Assembly: GCF_026151395.1 (NCBI RefSeq) | Contig: NZ_JAMQPV010000001.1 | Span: 1,986,501 to 2,050,500, forward strand | Length of the DNA: 64,000 nt | Direction: 5' to 3' | Origin: Leptospira limi | GTDB taxonomy: Bacteria > Spirochaetota > Leptospiria > Leptospirales > Leptospiraceae | Shown: in pieces, positions 1 through 9,069 of the stretch | Numbering within the stretch: the first letter of the stretch is position 1 | Layout of the letters: the number at the start of each line of letters is the position of its first letter | The notes under the pieces: generated by a model | The model's database searches: none | What the model was told of the DNA's origin: nothing | The model's input: only the letters and a program-made list of their open reading frames with translations | Position numbers and translations under genes: made by a program

Positions 1-413
1 CTTTTAGTAAAGCAGTGCGCCATCCTGGTGGGAGTTTTTCCTATCGGTTTACAGAAGATGGGAAATCGATCATCTTTGCATCCGATGCTGAGTTTAACTT
101 AGAAGAAATGGAAAACATCGATACTTACATCGATTATTTCCGAGATGCAGATGTTTTAGTTTTTGATACACAATATACATTTGAAGAATCATTACAAAAA
201 ATTGATTGGGGCCATAGTTCGGCATCCATTGCCACAGACATTGCCCTTCGGGCAAAAGTAAAAAAACTAGTGATGTTCCACCATGATCCTTCTTATGATG
301 ATGAGAAGTTAGATTTGGTATACTTACGTGCGTTAAAGTATAAAGAGATGTTTGATCCACATGGAAAATTAGAAATCATTATGGCTTATGAAGGTTTGGA
401 AATAGAGGTATAA
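1..413 (+). CDS. Metallo-beta-lactamase-fold hydrolase, C-terminal part (5' end outside window)
   Basis: The reading frame is already open at the left edge (in-frame codons from position 3 precede the first GTG at 15), so this is the C-terminal ~137 residues of a longer protein. The stretch HPGGSFSYR followed by IIFASDAE is typical of the small-molecule or cyclic-nucleotide type MBL-fold hydrolases, in which an Asp next to the second beta-layer helps bind metal. WGHSSA and FHHDPSYDD fit the late His motifs of the fold, so the zinc site looks intact. The N-terminal HxHxDH motif is off the window and was not seen. The TAA (411-413) is one base before the glpK ATG, so the two genes are probably co-transcribed. 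The substrate cannot be told. Confidence 0.75.
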   Translation, partial: FSKAVRHPGGSFSYRFTEDGKSIIFASDAEFNLEEMENIDTYIDYFRDADVLVFDTQYTFEESLQKIDWGHSSASIATDIALRAKVKKLVMFHHDPSYDDEKLDLVYLRALKYKEMFDPHGKLEIIMAYEGLEIEV

Positions 414-414
414 A

Positions 415-1911
415 ATGGCAAAAAAAAATTACATCATCGGGATTGATGCGGGGACAACTGGGATTCGAACATTTTGTTTTAATGACAAAGGGAAAGTGAT
501 TTCGTCTGCTTACCAAGAATTCAAACAATACTATCCAAAACCAGGTTGGGTCGAACATGACCCAGAAGAGATCTGGCAAAAAACACAAAAACTTATCGCC
601 CTTGCGATCAAAAACGGAAAACTAAATCCCAAAGATGCGATTGCGATTGGTATCACAAACCAAAGAGAGACATCTGTTGTTTGGGATAAAAAAACGGGAA
701 AACCAGTTTATAATGCGATCGTATGGCAATGCCGTAGGACATCGGATATCTGTAAGGATTTAAAAAAACAAAGTTTAGATTCTAACTTTCGTAACAAAAC
801 AGGACTTGTGCTCGATGCTTATTTCTCAGGAACCAAAATCCAATGGATCCTCGATAATGTTAAAGGAGCAAGAGAAAGGGCCGAACGAGGAGACCTTCTA
901 TTTGGAACCATCGATACTTGGTTATTGTACAAACTCACAGGTCACAAAGAACACAAAACCGATCATACGAATGCATCCCGTACTTTACTCTTCAATATCC
1001 AAACCAAGGAATGGGACGAAGAACTTTGTAAGATCCTAAAAGTTCCTATGTCAATGTTACCCAAGGCATACAATTCCAAAAATCTATTTGGTTTTACTTC
1101 CAATGTTAAATCCATCCCAGATGGAATTCCAATCTCTTCCCTTGTGGGTGACCAACAAGGTGCCCTTTTTGGGCAGCTCTGTACAGAACCAGGGGAAGCC
1201 AAAAACACTTATGGAACAGGATGTTTTTTACTCTTCAATGTGGGGGATGAATTTCGAATTTCGAACCAAGGCCTTATCACCACACTGGCTCTCGGTCCTG
1301 AAGGGAAAACAGTGTATTGTTTAGAAGGATCCGTATTTATTGGAGGAGCTGTTGTTCAATTCCTAAGGGACAATTTAGAATTTTTTAAATATTCCAAGGA
1401 TTCCGAAAAATTGGTGAAGTCCATTAAAACAAAAGATGATGTTGTTTTTGTTCCTGCCTTTGCGGGACTTGGTGCTCCGCATTGGGACCAAGAGGCACGC
1501 GGAGCCATCTTTGGACTCTCTCGTGACACAACACCTGCCCAGATCACAAGGGCTGCTTTAAAAGCAATCGCCTTACAATCCTATGAACTAGCCAATGCTA
1601 TGGAAAAGGAAACGGGAAAACCACTGAAGTTTTTACGAGTAGATGGTGGGGCAACTTCGAATGCATGGCTTATGCAATTCCAAGCAGACATCTTAGGAAC
1701 AAAAGTCATCCGACCAAAAAACGTGGATACGACGGTTCTTGGTGCTGCCTACTTAGCTGGTCTTGAACGAGGGTTTTTCAAATCAGTAGCCCACCTACGC
1801 AAAGAAGAAACCAAAACCACTCAGTTCACACCCAAAATGAAAGATGCAGAACGAAAAGAAGAAATAGATAAATGGAATTCTGCAATTGCTAGGGTGAAAA
1901 CAGGAAACTAA
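415..1911 (+). CDS. glpK: Glycerol kinase
   Basis: This is a 498-residue FGGY-family kinase, the usual length for GlpK (about 495-505). It phosphorylates glycerol with ATP to sn-glycerol 3-phosphate in the cytoplasm, feeding phospholipid synthesis or glycolysis via GlpD. The N-terminal phosphate-binding loop GIDAGTTGIR (about residues 9-18), the substrate-region ITNQRET and VWQCRRT, the second-domain TYGTGCFLL and the adenosine-motif DGGATSNAWLMQFQADIL are all clear. The ATG is one base after the upstream stop. No glpF or glpD lies beside it in the window. The gene ends one base before the convergent minus-strand unknown. Confidence 0.96.
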   Translation: MAKKNYIIGIDAGTTGIRTFCFNDKGKVISSAYQEFKQYYPKPGWVEHDPEEIWQKTQKLIALAIKNGKLNPKDAIAIGITNQRETSVVWDKKTGKPVYNAIVWQCRRTSDICKDLKKQSLDSNFRNKTGLVLDAYFSGTKIQWILDNVKGARERAERGDLLFGTIDTWLLYKLTGHKEHKTDHTNASRTLLFNIQTKEWDEELCKILKVPMSMLPKAYNSKNLFGFTSNVKSIPDGIPISSLVGDQQGALFGQLCTEPGEAKNTYGTGCFLLFNVGDEFRISNQGLITTLALGPEGKTVYCLEGSVFIGGAVVQFLRDNLEFFKYSKDSEKLVKSIKTKDDVVFVPAFAGLGAPHWDQEARGAIFGLSRDTTPAQITRAALKAIALQSYELANAMEKETGKPLKFLRVDGGATSNAWLMQFQADILGTKVIRPKNVDTTVLGAAYLAGLERGFFKSVAHLRKEETKTTQFTPKMKDAERKEEIDKWNSAIARVKTGN

Positions 1912-3090
1912 TTAGTAATCAAACCATAACAGTGAAAATTCAAAACATTGTTTTGGTTTGGTAATCCCAGCACCTACAAGGAATAAACCTGTTTCATAAT
2001 AGGGAATTTCAAGGATGAGGTCCTTCGGCAATCGATGGAATTCCTTTGTTTCGATTTCTTTTCGTGTGATGAAAAAATCAAATCGCATGGTATCAATCCA
2101 TTCTTTAGTTTTGAAAAATAGTTTGGTTTTTGTTTTTCCATAAAATTCTAAAAACTCACCACACACACAAAAATCAAATCGTTTGGAATCCTCAAACAGG
2201 ATGGTTTCTTTCGCATTTTCTTCCCCATCTTCTCGGTACGTGAGGATGGTTCCTTCTTCATAATACAAATTCCTTGCAAATTGTTTGTAGAGTTCTGATT
2301 CGATGATGGATATTAAATCTTCCCCTTCTGGTGGTTTGACTTTCGGTGCGGATTCAATTTGTTTCATTTTGTTTTTGGAAATGGATCTTCGAATCACTGC
2401 TAAAACAGGTGGAGAAAGTTTGGGTAAAATAAAATGGAAATACCTTTCATCGTGTGTTCGTAGTATCTCCTGTAAAAAGAGTCCATGGATGAGGGGAATG
2501 AGTTCTACCGTGAACATTTGTTTGATTAAAAAATATGCAAAATCTGTTTCAAACCGAAAGAGGTTCGTTACAATTTTTAATTCTTCTTCTTTGGTTCCCG
2601 AATAAAGGATCGCAACCAAACGATTGAGGTAGAGTTTACTTTTTTTGTCCATATACAAGGAATCAATTTCCTTTAGCACCATGGATTCATCATACTCTGG
2701 GTTTACGATGTCTCGTAGAGATAGGTATTTTGTTTGGTTGAACTTGTCTCGTTTACTTCGTACCAACTCTGATTTGGTTTGTTTCATTCCACCAATCTTA
2801 CGTTTGGTGGGAAAAAACCCAGGTTTTGTTTTTTGGAAAAAATCCGTTTTTTGGTCGGGGCTATTGTAGTAGGGTGGGGTAGAGACAGCTATCCTTTCAT
2901 AGGTTTGGCGGGCATAGTGAAGTTTGTATAAAAAACGAGGGAATACAATAGGATCAGTGGATACAGAAGGGAGTGTTGGGATTTTTTTTATGGGAATGGG
3001 GTAAAAGGGATCAGGTGACGCCACAAAACGGGCAACAGAATCCAAATCGGCTAGATAAAAATGGTAATTGTAACCTTGGTGGTAAATCAA
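1912..3090 (-). CDS. Conserved-looking hypothetical protein (392 aa)
   Basis: I do not recognise this protein. It is soluble, with no signal peptide or membrane helix, and rich in Lys, Phe and Tyr. The middle (about 120-240) is predicted helical with regularly spaced hydrophobics (KYLSLRDIVNPEYDES, then SLYMDKKSKLYLNRLVAIL), loosely like ARM/HEAT or FliG-type helical repeats. The C-terminal third looks beta-rich (ILTYREDGEEN, FDFCVCGEFLEFYG). Its ATG overlaps the stop of the upstream 81-residue gene (ATGA at 3087-3090), so the two are translationally coupled. It converges on glpK with no intergenic space. Function unknown. Confidence 0.75.
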   Translation of the reverse strand: MIYHQGYNYHFYLADLDSVARFVASPDPFYPIPIKKIPTLPSVSTDPIVFPRFLYKLHYARQTYERIAVSTPPYYNSPDQKTDFFQKTKPGFFPTKRKIGGMKQTKSELVRSKRDKFNQTKYLSLRDIVNPEYDESMVLKEIDSLYMDKKSKLYLNRLVAILYSGTKEEELKIVTNLFRFETDFAYFLIKQMFTVELIPLIHGLFLQEILRTHDERYFHFILPKLSPPVLAVIRRSISKNKMKQIESAPKVKPPEGEDLISIIESELYKQFARNLYYEEGTILTYREDGEENAKETILFEDSKRFDFCVCGEFLEFYGKTKTKLFFKTKEWIDTMRFDFFITRKEIETKEFHRLPKDLILEIPYYETGLFLVGAGITKPKQCFEFSLLWFDY

Positions 3091-3332
3091 ACAGGAGGGG
3101 ATTTTTTTAATTTCTTTTGGATACGAATGCGAAAGTGTTCCCAGTTGTAATCTTTTTTCAAAATTTCCAATTCCTGGTCCACACCAAAACGCATAAAGTC
3201 AAAGATCTCTTCGTGTTCCATCCCAACCACAATCGAAAGGTCTTGGATTACCCTTTGCAAACGCCTTGCATCTCTATCACTTAAGGAAAATGTTTCTAAG
3301 AGTTTTTGTTCAAATTCAGTGAGTTGGATCAA
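3087..3332 (-). CDS. Small hypothetical protein (81 aa)
   Basis: An 81-residue, highly charged, probably all-helical protein beginning MIQLTEFEQKLLETFSLSDRDARR and ending in a basic tail (IRIQKKLKKSPPV). There is no signal peptide or membrane segment. It lies 7 bp downstream of the ADH-like gene and overlaps the next gene by 4 bp, so the three probably form one unit. The tight coupling to the 392-residue gene suggests the two products act together. Function unknown. Confidence 0.7.
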   Translation of the reverse strand: MIQLTEFEQKLLETFSLSDRDARRLQRVIQDLSIVVGMEHEEIFDFMRFGVDQELEILKKDYNWEHFRIRIQKKLKKSPPV

Positions 3333-3339
3333 AATCTTC

Positions 3340-4506
3340 CTAAAACGCAGCCACTAGGATGGTTTCGATTTCATTTTTCGGAAGTTCTCTTGGAAGACAA
3401 TCAAGAAATGAATACGTGGCAGCTAGTGTCGCAATCCCAGGTAAGTCGATTTTTTTCACTTCATACTCAGAGAGACGTTGTGGTATCCGTAACTCAAGAT
3501 AAATTTTTCGGATCCCTTCCACTGCTTTGATCGCCGCTTCGATGACAGAAATGTTTGTCACATCTTCGTCGAGGGCTCTTGCGATCATTACATACTTACC
3601 TGCAGAAGAAGTCAGGTTGTATTCCATGACGTGTGGGAGTAGAATCGACATACTTTGAAAAATATCTAAATTGGTAACAGTTGTGACTGCCAAAGAAAGT
3701 GCATAACACAAACCAAGGCTACTTGTGGATTGTGCAATCCCTGCAAGTAAACTTGCCGCATAAATGGAGTTTTTCGGTCCTAAGTTTCTTGGTTCTCGAA
3801 TGGCAGGTACAATGTTTTTGGAAATGAGTTCGATCGAACGTAACGCAGTAGAAGAAGTGATTTCGTTTGCATACTTTGAAAGAATGCTATCGACTGCTGC
3901 TGATAAAATGGAGATTCCAGTTTTTGCCGTCTCCGAACTTGACATACCAGCTCCAATTTTAGGATCAGAAACAATGAGTTCTGGGAAAGCCCATTCATGA
4001 GCGAAGTACTTTCTGTTTTTGTCTTTGTCGTCTACAATGGAAAAAAATGGAGAACATTCATTTCCGAGTAGGGGTTTTGTAGGCACAACCACAAGAGGTA
4101 ATCCCTTTTTTTTCGGTTGTTTTCTTCCAACTAAAAGTTCTTCCGCAAACAAATCGTTTGTTGCGAGTAGAGATGCCGCTTTACCAGCGTTCATCGATTC
4201 AAAGGAACCATAAGCTACAACACAATCAGCATTGGAGATTCGTAAAAAATGAGCACAAGTATCCAAGTCTTTGAAATGAACACGGTCAACGATGTCGTCA
4301 TAAATGATTACACCTTCTGCGTGTTTTTCCAAACTTGTTTTGATGATGGAAAGTTCTTCTGAGTTCTCTAACTCTTTTTGTGTGGTGATGAGTACAACTC
4401 TTGATCCAATGTTTTTGACAAAGGAACCGAGTTTATAACCACAATCGATTTCGAAATGTATTTTTGGAGGAAATTGAAAATTGATCCATTCGGGGAGAAC
4501 TGGCAT
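3340..4506 (-). CDS. Iron-containing alcohol dehydrogenase-like protein lacking metal ligands
   Basis: A 388-residue protein with the layout of group III iron-dependent alcohol dehydrogenases or dehydroquinate-synthase-like folds: an N-terminal nucleotide domain, the PTKPLLGNECSPF segment matching the family PTxxGTGSE motif, a helical second domain and the late LLPHVMEYN motif. The family binds iron with one Asp and three His. Here Asp206 is kept, but the helix reads AAVDSILSKY (Ser210 where His is expected), ALSLAV replaces the HAMAHPLG-type motif (Leu272), and NLDIF replaces NLPHG (Ile282). The glycine-rich GGGSxxD cofactor loop reads YGSFESMNAGKA. It is probably a catalytically altered or non-metal paralogue. 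It lies in a minus-strand cluster after the flgM-like gene. Confidence 0.82.
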   Translation of the reverse strand: MPVLPEWINFQFPPKIHFEIDCGYKLGSFVKNIGSRVVLITTQKELENSEELSIIKTSLEKHAEGVIIYDDIVDRVHFKDLDTCAHFLRISNADCVVAYGSFESMNAGKAASLLATNDLFAEELLVGRKQPKKKGLPLVVVPTKPLLGNECSPFFSIVDDKDKNRKYFAHEWAFPELIVSDPKIGAGMSSSETAKTGISILSAAVDSILSKYANEITSSTALRSIELISKNIVPAIREPRNLGPKNSIYAASLLAGIAQSTSSLGLCYALSLAVTTVTNLDIFQSMSILLPHVMEYNLTSSAGKYVMIARALDEDVTNISVIEAAIKAVEGIRKIYLELRIPQRLSEYEVKKIDLPGIATLAATYSFLDCLPRELPKNEIETILVAAF

Positions 4507-4590
4507 AATGATCCCCTAACTATGAATAAGCGAAGCGTGAGAAATCCTCGGAGAGGACAATAAAAAAGGATCCCTCACCACCTGTCCTTT

Positions 4591-4917
4591 TTACTGTTGT
4601 CCGAGGAAAGACGTTGCAATTTGGTCGGAAATTTTATCTAACATCTCTGGTGAAAGAGTGTCATAGTCTCCGTTTTTCAATCGTTCTTTGATCGCTTTGA
4701 TTTTTTCAGTGCGATCCTCTTCTGGAGGAGCTTGAACAATTTGTTTTGCAATTTGTTTTACTTCTGCTTGGAGTTTTGCTTCCGAAGCAATTTTTTTAGC
4801 CGCATCGGAGATCGAAATTGTATCTACCGGTGTTTGGGATTCTGTTTCCTTTGGCCCTTGTGGTTTTTTAGGTTCGTAACCGTAACCACCAACTCGACCT
4901 ACTTTATCGATGTTCAT
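4591..4917 (-). CDS. flgM: FlgM-like flagellar anti-sigma-28 factor
   Basis: A 108-residue protein with a disordered, Pro/Lys-rich N-terminus (MNIDKVGRVGGYG...), a ISISDAAKKIA segment and a C-terminal helix RTEKIKAIKERLKNGDYDTLSPEMLDKISDQIA. The latter matches the FlgM signature (R-x2-K-x-I-x2-L-K-x2-I-x-x-G-x-Y, then an 'iA..ll' helix). FlgM binds sigma-28 (FliA) and holds late flagellar genes off until the hook is complete. It sits between rsmI and the ADH-like gene on the minus strand, away from other flagellar structural genes. It is slightly longer than the usual 85-100 residues. Confidence 0.75.
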   Translation of the reverse strand: MNIDKVGRVGGYGYEPKKPQGPKETESQTPVDTISISDAAKKIASEAKLQAEVKQIAKQIVQAPPEEDRTEKIKAIKERLKNGDYDTLSPEMLDKISDQIATSFLGQQ

Positions 4918-4938
4918 ATATTTAGTCCTCTTCCTACA

Positions 4939-5661
4939 TCACATATCGGAGGAATCTGAATTTCCCTTAAGTGATTTTTTTCGATGGTTTAAGAGAAATA
5001 CAAATTCTCCCTTCGCATTGGGCGGTTTTTCTGCCAATTCCCTAGGATTTGCATAATAAAGTACCTCTTCGAAGGCCTTTGTCAACTCCCTTCCCACAAG
5101 GACCTCTGTTTCAGGGTACAATTCCTCGAGGAGAGGATACAATCTTGGGAGTTTGTGGACAGATTCATAGAAGACAATCAGTCCTTCGATTTCCTTCGCC
5201 TTCTCTAATTCTCGGCGTTTTTTACTCGGTTTTTCAGAGAGAAAACCTAAAAAATAAGTAGGATTCACTTGGAACCCAGAAACTGAGAGTAACGCAGTTA
5301 AGGCGGAAGCACCTGGAACAGGAATGATCGGAATTCCATTTTCCCTGGCGGTTCGAACCATTTGGCTTCCTGGATCGGATACACCAGGAGTTCCTGCATC
5401 AGAAACGAGAGCCATGGATTTCCCTTTTTTCAACTGGTCGAGGACATTGGCATAAGGGGATTCGGAGTGGTCTTTGTAAAGGGCAAGGACTGGAGTCACA
5501 ATCCCGAGTTTGTGAAAGAGAGACTTTGTTTCCTTTGTGGATTCACAAAGCACAAGTTCCACTTCTTTGAAAATTTCAATGGCACGAAGGGTGATGTCTC
5601 CCATATTCCCAATGGGAGTTGCCACTACATATAAATTTCCGGATTCGCGTTTATGGGCCAA
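4939..5661 (-). CDS. rsmI: 16S rRNA (cytidine-1402-2'-O)-methyltransferase
   Basis: A 240-residue SAM-dependent methyltransferase of the tetrapyrrole-methylase fold. The N-terminal LYVVATPIGNMGDITLRAIE, the CESTKETKSLFHKLGI region, the SAM-binding LVSDAGTPGVSDPGSQMV and the IPVPGASALTALLSVSGF segment are diagnostic of RsmI, which with RsmH methylates C1402 in the decoding centre of 16S rRNA. The best available start is a TTG at 5661, overlapping the upstream lipoprotein gene by 11 bp. No ATG exists before the conserved N-terminus. Length is somewhat below the usual 270-290 because a C-terminal extension is missing. Confidence 0.93.
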   Translation of the reverse strand: MAHKRESGNLYVVATPIGNMGDITLRAIEIFKEVELVLCESTKETKSLFHKLGIVTPVLALYKDHSESPYANVLDQLKKGKSMALVSDAGTPGVSDPGSQMVRTARENGIPIIPVPGASALTALLSVSGFQVNPTYFLGFLSEKPSKKRRELEKAKEIEGLIVFYESVHKLPRLYPLLEELYPETEVLVGRELTKAFEEVLYYANPRELAEKPPNAKGEFVFLLNHRKKSLKGNSDSSDM

Positions 5662-6391
5662 CGTACTGGCACCCAGGAGGAGATTGTCCCGCAGGACAAG
5701 TACAACCCAAATCGTTATTCCCCTTGGTGCAAGGGTTACAGGCAGTTCCTAACGCACAGGACGACGGAGTCGTACAAGCAGGATTGGAACAGGTAGTAGT
5801 ATTACAACCTACACCAACAGAACAAAGGGTCTGGATGTCATTCACTCGGTTGGGAATGGCACATGTGCTCACAGATGCGGATGGGTTGGAAATGAGACCC
5901 CCTGTCAGCATGGCACGTAAAGTGAAGTTGTAGATTTGGCATTTTTGGAAAAATTCAGTCCCAGGAGGTGGCACGGCAAACCGAATCCGTTTGGCTATGA
6001 TCCGACTAGAAGAAGTGGAAGCTTCATAGGGCAAATGAGGGAAACTGGGTTGTACCCCATCTTCTAACCATTCTCCTTGGACGGTTTGGATGATCCCAGG
6101 GAATGCGGTTGTCACATACAAATTATAGCCAACAAACTGTGGTTCCCTGTTTGTTACATAGTATTTCAAAATGTATTCAGGTCTAGGGTCGGCATTATAA
6201 TTGAGAATATCAGTTTGGAAGTCGTTTGTGATATTACTATTCACGGCGACTACGGAAAGGAGCTGTGGGACATTGGGTGGCACCAAAAATACAAATGGGG
6301 CTACCGGGGTGTCTGTGTTCACTCCGCAATGAAAAAAAGAGAGAAAAGATACGCAGATATAGTAAATTGGATGTAAAGAGGGAAAACGCAT
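5651..6391 (-). CDS. Putative lipoprotein with a cysteine-rich C-terminus
   Basis: A 246-residue protein with a signal peptide ending LSFLSFFHCG, a spirochete-type lipobox with Cys22 as the likely lipidated residue. The middle (about 45-180) looks like a beta-sandwich resembling a fibronectin-like fold (YILKYYVTNREPQFVGYNLYVTT). The last ~70 residues hold about a dozen cysteines in a Gly/Thr/Pro-rich tail (CNTTTCSNPACTTPSSCALG, then CTCPAGQSPPGC), suggesting a disulfide-stapled surface tail. It overlaps the rsmI start by 11 bp and faces the plus-strand gene at 6434. The function is unknown; the lipoprotein call is well supported. Confidence 0.75.
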   Translation of the reverse strand: MRFPSLHPIYYICVSFLSFFHCGVNTDTPVAPFVFLVPPNVPQLLSVVAVNSNITNDFQTDILNYNADPRPEYILKYYVTNREPQFVGYNLYVTTAFPGIIQTVQGEWLEDGVQPSFPHLPYEASTSSSRIIAKRIRFAVPPPGTEFFQKCQIYNFTLRAMLTGGLISNPSASVSTCAIPNRVNDIQTLCSVGVGCNTTTCSNPACTTPSSCALGTACNPCTKGNNDLGCTCPAGQSPPGCQYVGP

Positions 6392-6433
6392 TCTATTTCT
6401 CGTTTCCCTTCCAAGTTTTCAGGAATTCAATCT

Positions 6434-7129
6434 ATGGGAATCCAAAAAAAATTACTCTTTGTCTCCATTTCCCTCATTGGGCTTTTTTTTCTCATCCTCC
6501 TTATGCTCGGTGGAGAGGATGAAGACGAGATCCGTCGTAAAAAAGAAAAAGGTTCTGTTGCGCTTTCCTTCTTAGGTGGTGGGCCATCGAACCCAAAGGG
6601 GACAAACCGACTCGGGGTTCGTGGGGAAGAATCCGGATCCATCTTCGATTCCGATTATTATAATGCGGGTGGGATGCGGTATGAAGACGACCCAAATATT
6701 GCGGCTGGAGAATCGGGTGAAATTCCAATCAACCCACAAACAGGGAAACCCTATCCTCCTGAGGCAATGCAAGCCTTTGAGGAATTAAGAGAACAATTCC
6801 CAGACAATGACCTCATTCCCAAACGAATGACGGCAGAAGAAAAGAAAAAACAAACTGAATTCAATCAGAAACTCACTAGAGCCACAAACTCTGTGTTTGG
6901 TGGCAATGCGAATGCTTCTGATTTAACTACGTATTACGGTCATGTTCGGAAACAAGGAAAGGATCGACTAGAGATCATCAATTATCTCATCGAATCACAA
7001 GGTGGGGATGATCCTGAAATGGATAAAAAGTTCCAGGAAATTTTAAAAAACATCCAATTCCAAAACGAACAAATCGAAAAAGAAGCAGCGAGTGCCTATG
7101 AAAAAGCGGGACTTCCGCCACCTACTTAA
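6434..7129 (+). CDS. Single-pass membrane-anchored hypothetical protein (231 aa)
   Basis: A short basic N-terminus (MGIQKKL) is followed by one hydrophobic helix (LFVSISLIGLFFLILLMLGG) and then a very acidic/basic linker (EDEDEIRRKKEK), so it is probably anchored in the inner membrane with a periplasmic domain. The C-terminal part is hydrophilic and helical, with FNQKLTRATNSVFGGNANASDLTTYYGHVRKQ followed by an acidic coiled region. Its TAA overlaps the 3' end of the convergent nadE by 4 bp. No family recognised. Confidence 0.72.
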   Translation: MGIQKKLLFVSISLIGLFFLILLMLGGEDEDEIRRKKEKGSVALSFLGGGPSNPKGTNRLGVRGEESGSIFDSDYYNAGGMRYEDDPNIAAGESGEIPINPQTGKPYPPEAMQAFEELREQFPDNDLIPKRMTAEEKKKQTEFNQKLTRATNSVFGGNANASDLTTYYGHVRKQGKDRLEIINYLIESQGGDDPEMDKKFQEILKNIQFQNEQIEKEAASAYEKAGLPPPT

Positions 7130-9069
7130 GTTTCGTTCGAAAGGATTGGATACCGGTAACTCGATTTAGGATCAAGTCCATACTCATCCAAATGGAAAGA
7201 GGGAGGGAGCCTTTCTCTTTTCCATTGGGAAATTCCAAATAGTTTTTTGAATTTTTGTACAAAACTGAATAATTTGTCTTGTGGTTCCCAAGGGAATTCT
7301 CTTTTTAATTCTTCCAAAACATTAAATTCATCCATTCCCAAATACACCAATTTCCGTTCAATGGAATTGAGGATGGGATATGGCATGAGATCTTTTTCGT
7401 CTTCTTGGTGTTCGGCGAGAGGTTTCAGTTCCGCAGTTGGTTTTGTATTTCGTAACATCTGAATGGAATGTTTGGGAGTGATGTATCGATTGTTTCCCTT
7501 TTGGATATCATCTAACCAATCAAGTAAAAATTCCTTACTCACACCTGCAAGGGGAGCTATGGATCCCGAAGAATCTCCATCCATTGTTGTGTAACCAACA
7601 GCTGCTTCACTTCTATTCCCTGTGGAGAGTAGGAGATGTCCATTTAAGTTTGCAAGTAACCAAATGAGAGGAGAACGAACCCTTGCTTGGATGTTTTGTA
7701 AGGCTAAGTCATGTTCTTTCCAAGTGAGTTTGGTTCCTTTTACTGATTCAATGATGGAAACAGAACTGGAAACAATTTCATCAATGGATATGGAATGGTA
7801 TTCACATCCCAATTCTTCACTTAAGGTTTTTGCAATTTCTTCAGTAATGGGTGAATTATTCTTTGTTTTTTGGTACAAAGTAACTAGTAGATTTTTCTCC
7901 ATTAACCCTAGTTTGGTGAAAACGGATTCACCATTTTCTTCTTTGGCAATGGTTACCATGGTGGAGACAAGTAAGGCACAGGTTGCACTATCAGCTCCAC
8001 CAGAAAGCGAAAGTGTATACCCTTTTGTTTTGGATTTTCGTAAATAGTCAAATAATCCCAGACAAACCGCTTTTGTGAATTCTTCAAAATGACTTAAGGA
8101 TTCTGCCGAAACCGTATTCGCTAACTTCTCTTCCCCACGTTTGTCTACAATTTGGAAAAACTCTCTAGATTCTTTCACATGTTGTCCCTTTGGTTTTAAG
8201 GAGATTGTGGTGAATTCGTCTCCATTGGGATTGGGACTTGGTTCTCGTAAATTCCTCGCTTTGGATGCCCTGGTTTCATTTGGATCGAAGGAAATACTGG
8301 TGATGGCAAAGGGAGTGAAGTGTAATCTTGGACCTTCTTTTAAGAGGGAACCACAAGAGGAAAAAAATGCCCCTCCTTCAAAGATGATCCTTCCCGATTC
8401 ATTCCCACAGAGGTTGGTAAATACTTGTAAATTGTTTTGGTTACGGCTTGTTTCTTTAAAAATTTGCCTACGAGTATTTTGTTTTCCCATCGCAAAATGG
8501 GAAGCACCTGGTGAAAGGATCACATCCACACCCGATAAATTATAAAACATAGATGGTTTGAGTGTTGACCAACTGTCTTCACAAATTTCAATCGCGAACG
8601 TGAAGTTTTTCATGGAAAACAAAAAATGACCAAACGGTATTTCTGCATCACCGATTGTGATTCGTTTGTTTGTAAAGGATTGAGGTGAGTGGAACCATCG
8701 ACGTTCATAGTGTACGCCTGTATTTGCCAAATTGAATTTTGGTACAAGGGCCTGGATTTTGCCATCGTATAAAACCGCCATACAGTTGTACAAAAAGGAA
8801 TCCACAAAAATAGGAAGGCCCACCACTACCACTTGTTTGGGCGAAATGGTTTTGAGTTTATTTACAACATCAATTGATTTTTCCCAAAGACTTGGGCGGT
8901 AAAACGCATCTTCACAACCATAACCTGAAATACAAAGTTCTGGAAACAGGATGAGATCGGCATCTTCTGATTCTTTGTTTTGGATGGCAGAAACGATACT
9001 TTCAAAATTGCCTAAAAAATCAAGTGGGGTTGTATTGAGTGAAACAGCGGCAATTTTAGATTTTGTCAT
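7126..9069 (-). CDS. nadE: Glutamine-dependent NAD+ synthetase
   Basis: A two-domain enzyme of about 647 residues that converts deamido-NAD to NAD using glutamine as amide donor. The N-terminal nitrilase-type glutaminase domain shows the Glu-Lys-Cys triad in LILFPELCISGYG, ALVPKFNLANTG and FAIEICEDSW. The C-terminal synthetase domain has the pyrophosphatase loop SLSGGADSATCALLV, then STGNRSEAAVGY with TMDGDSSGSIAP. The start chosen is the ATG at 9069 (MTKSKIAAVSL), which begins the nitrilase strand. A longer frame runs to 9105 but adds a basic stretch lying in the coding end of the Kdo transferase gene. Overlap with that gene is 14 bp, suggesting coupling. Confidence 0.94.
   Translation of the reverse strand: MTKSKIAAVSLNTTPLDFLGNFESIVSAIQNKESEDADLILFPELCISGYGCEDAFYRPSLWEKSIDVVNKLKTISPKQVVVVGLPIFVDSFLYNCMAVLYDGKIQALVPKFNLANTGVHYERRWFHSPQSFTNKRITIGDAEIPFGHFLFSMKNFTFAIEICEDSWSTLKPSMFYNLSGVDVILSPGASHFAMGKQNTRRQIFKETSRNQNNLQVFTNLCGNESGRIIFEGGAFFSSCGSLLKEGPRLHFTPFAITSISFDPNETRASKARNLREPSPNPNGDEFTTISLKPKGQHVKESREFFQIVDKRGEEKLANTVSAESLSHFEEFTKAVCLGLFDYLRKSKTKGYTLSLSGGADSATCALLVSTMVTIAKEENGESVFTKLGLMEKNLLVTLYQKTKNNSPITEEIAKTLSEELGCEYHSISIDEIVSSSVSIIESVKGTKLTWKEHDLALQNIQARVRSPLIWLLANLNGHLLLSTGNRSEAAVGYTTMDGDSSGSIAPLAGVSKEFLLDWLDDIQKGNNRYITPKHSIQMLRNTKPTAELKPLAEHQEDEKDLMPYPILNSIERKLVYLGMDEFNVLEELKREFPWEPQDKLFSFVQKFKKLFGISQWKRERLPPSFHLDEYGLDPKSSYRYPILSNET

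Noticed and set aside
7622..8047. 141-codon plus-strand frame opposite nadE
   Set aside because: Antisense of the NAD synthetase domain; no supporting signal.
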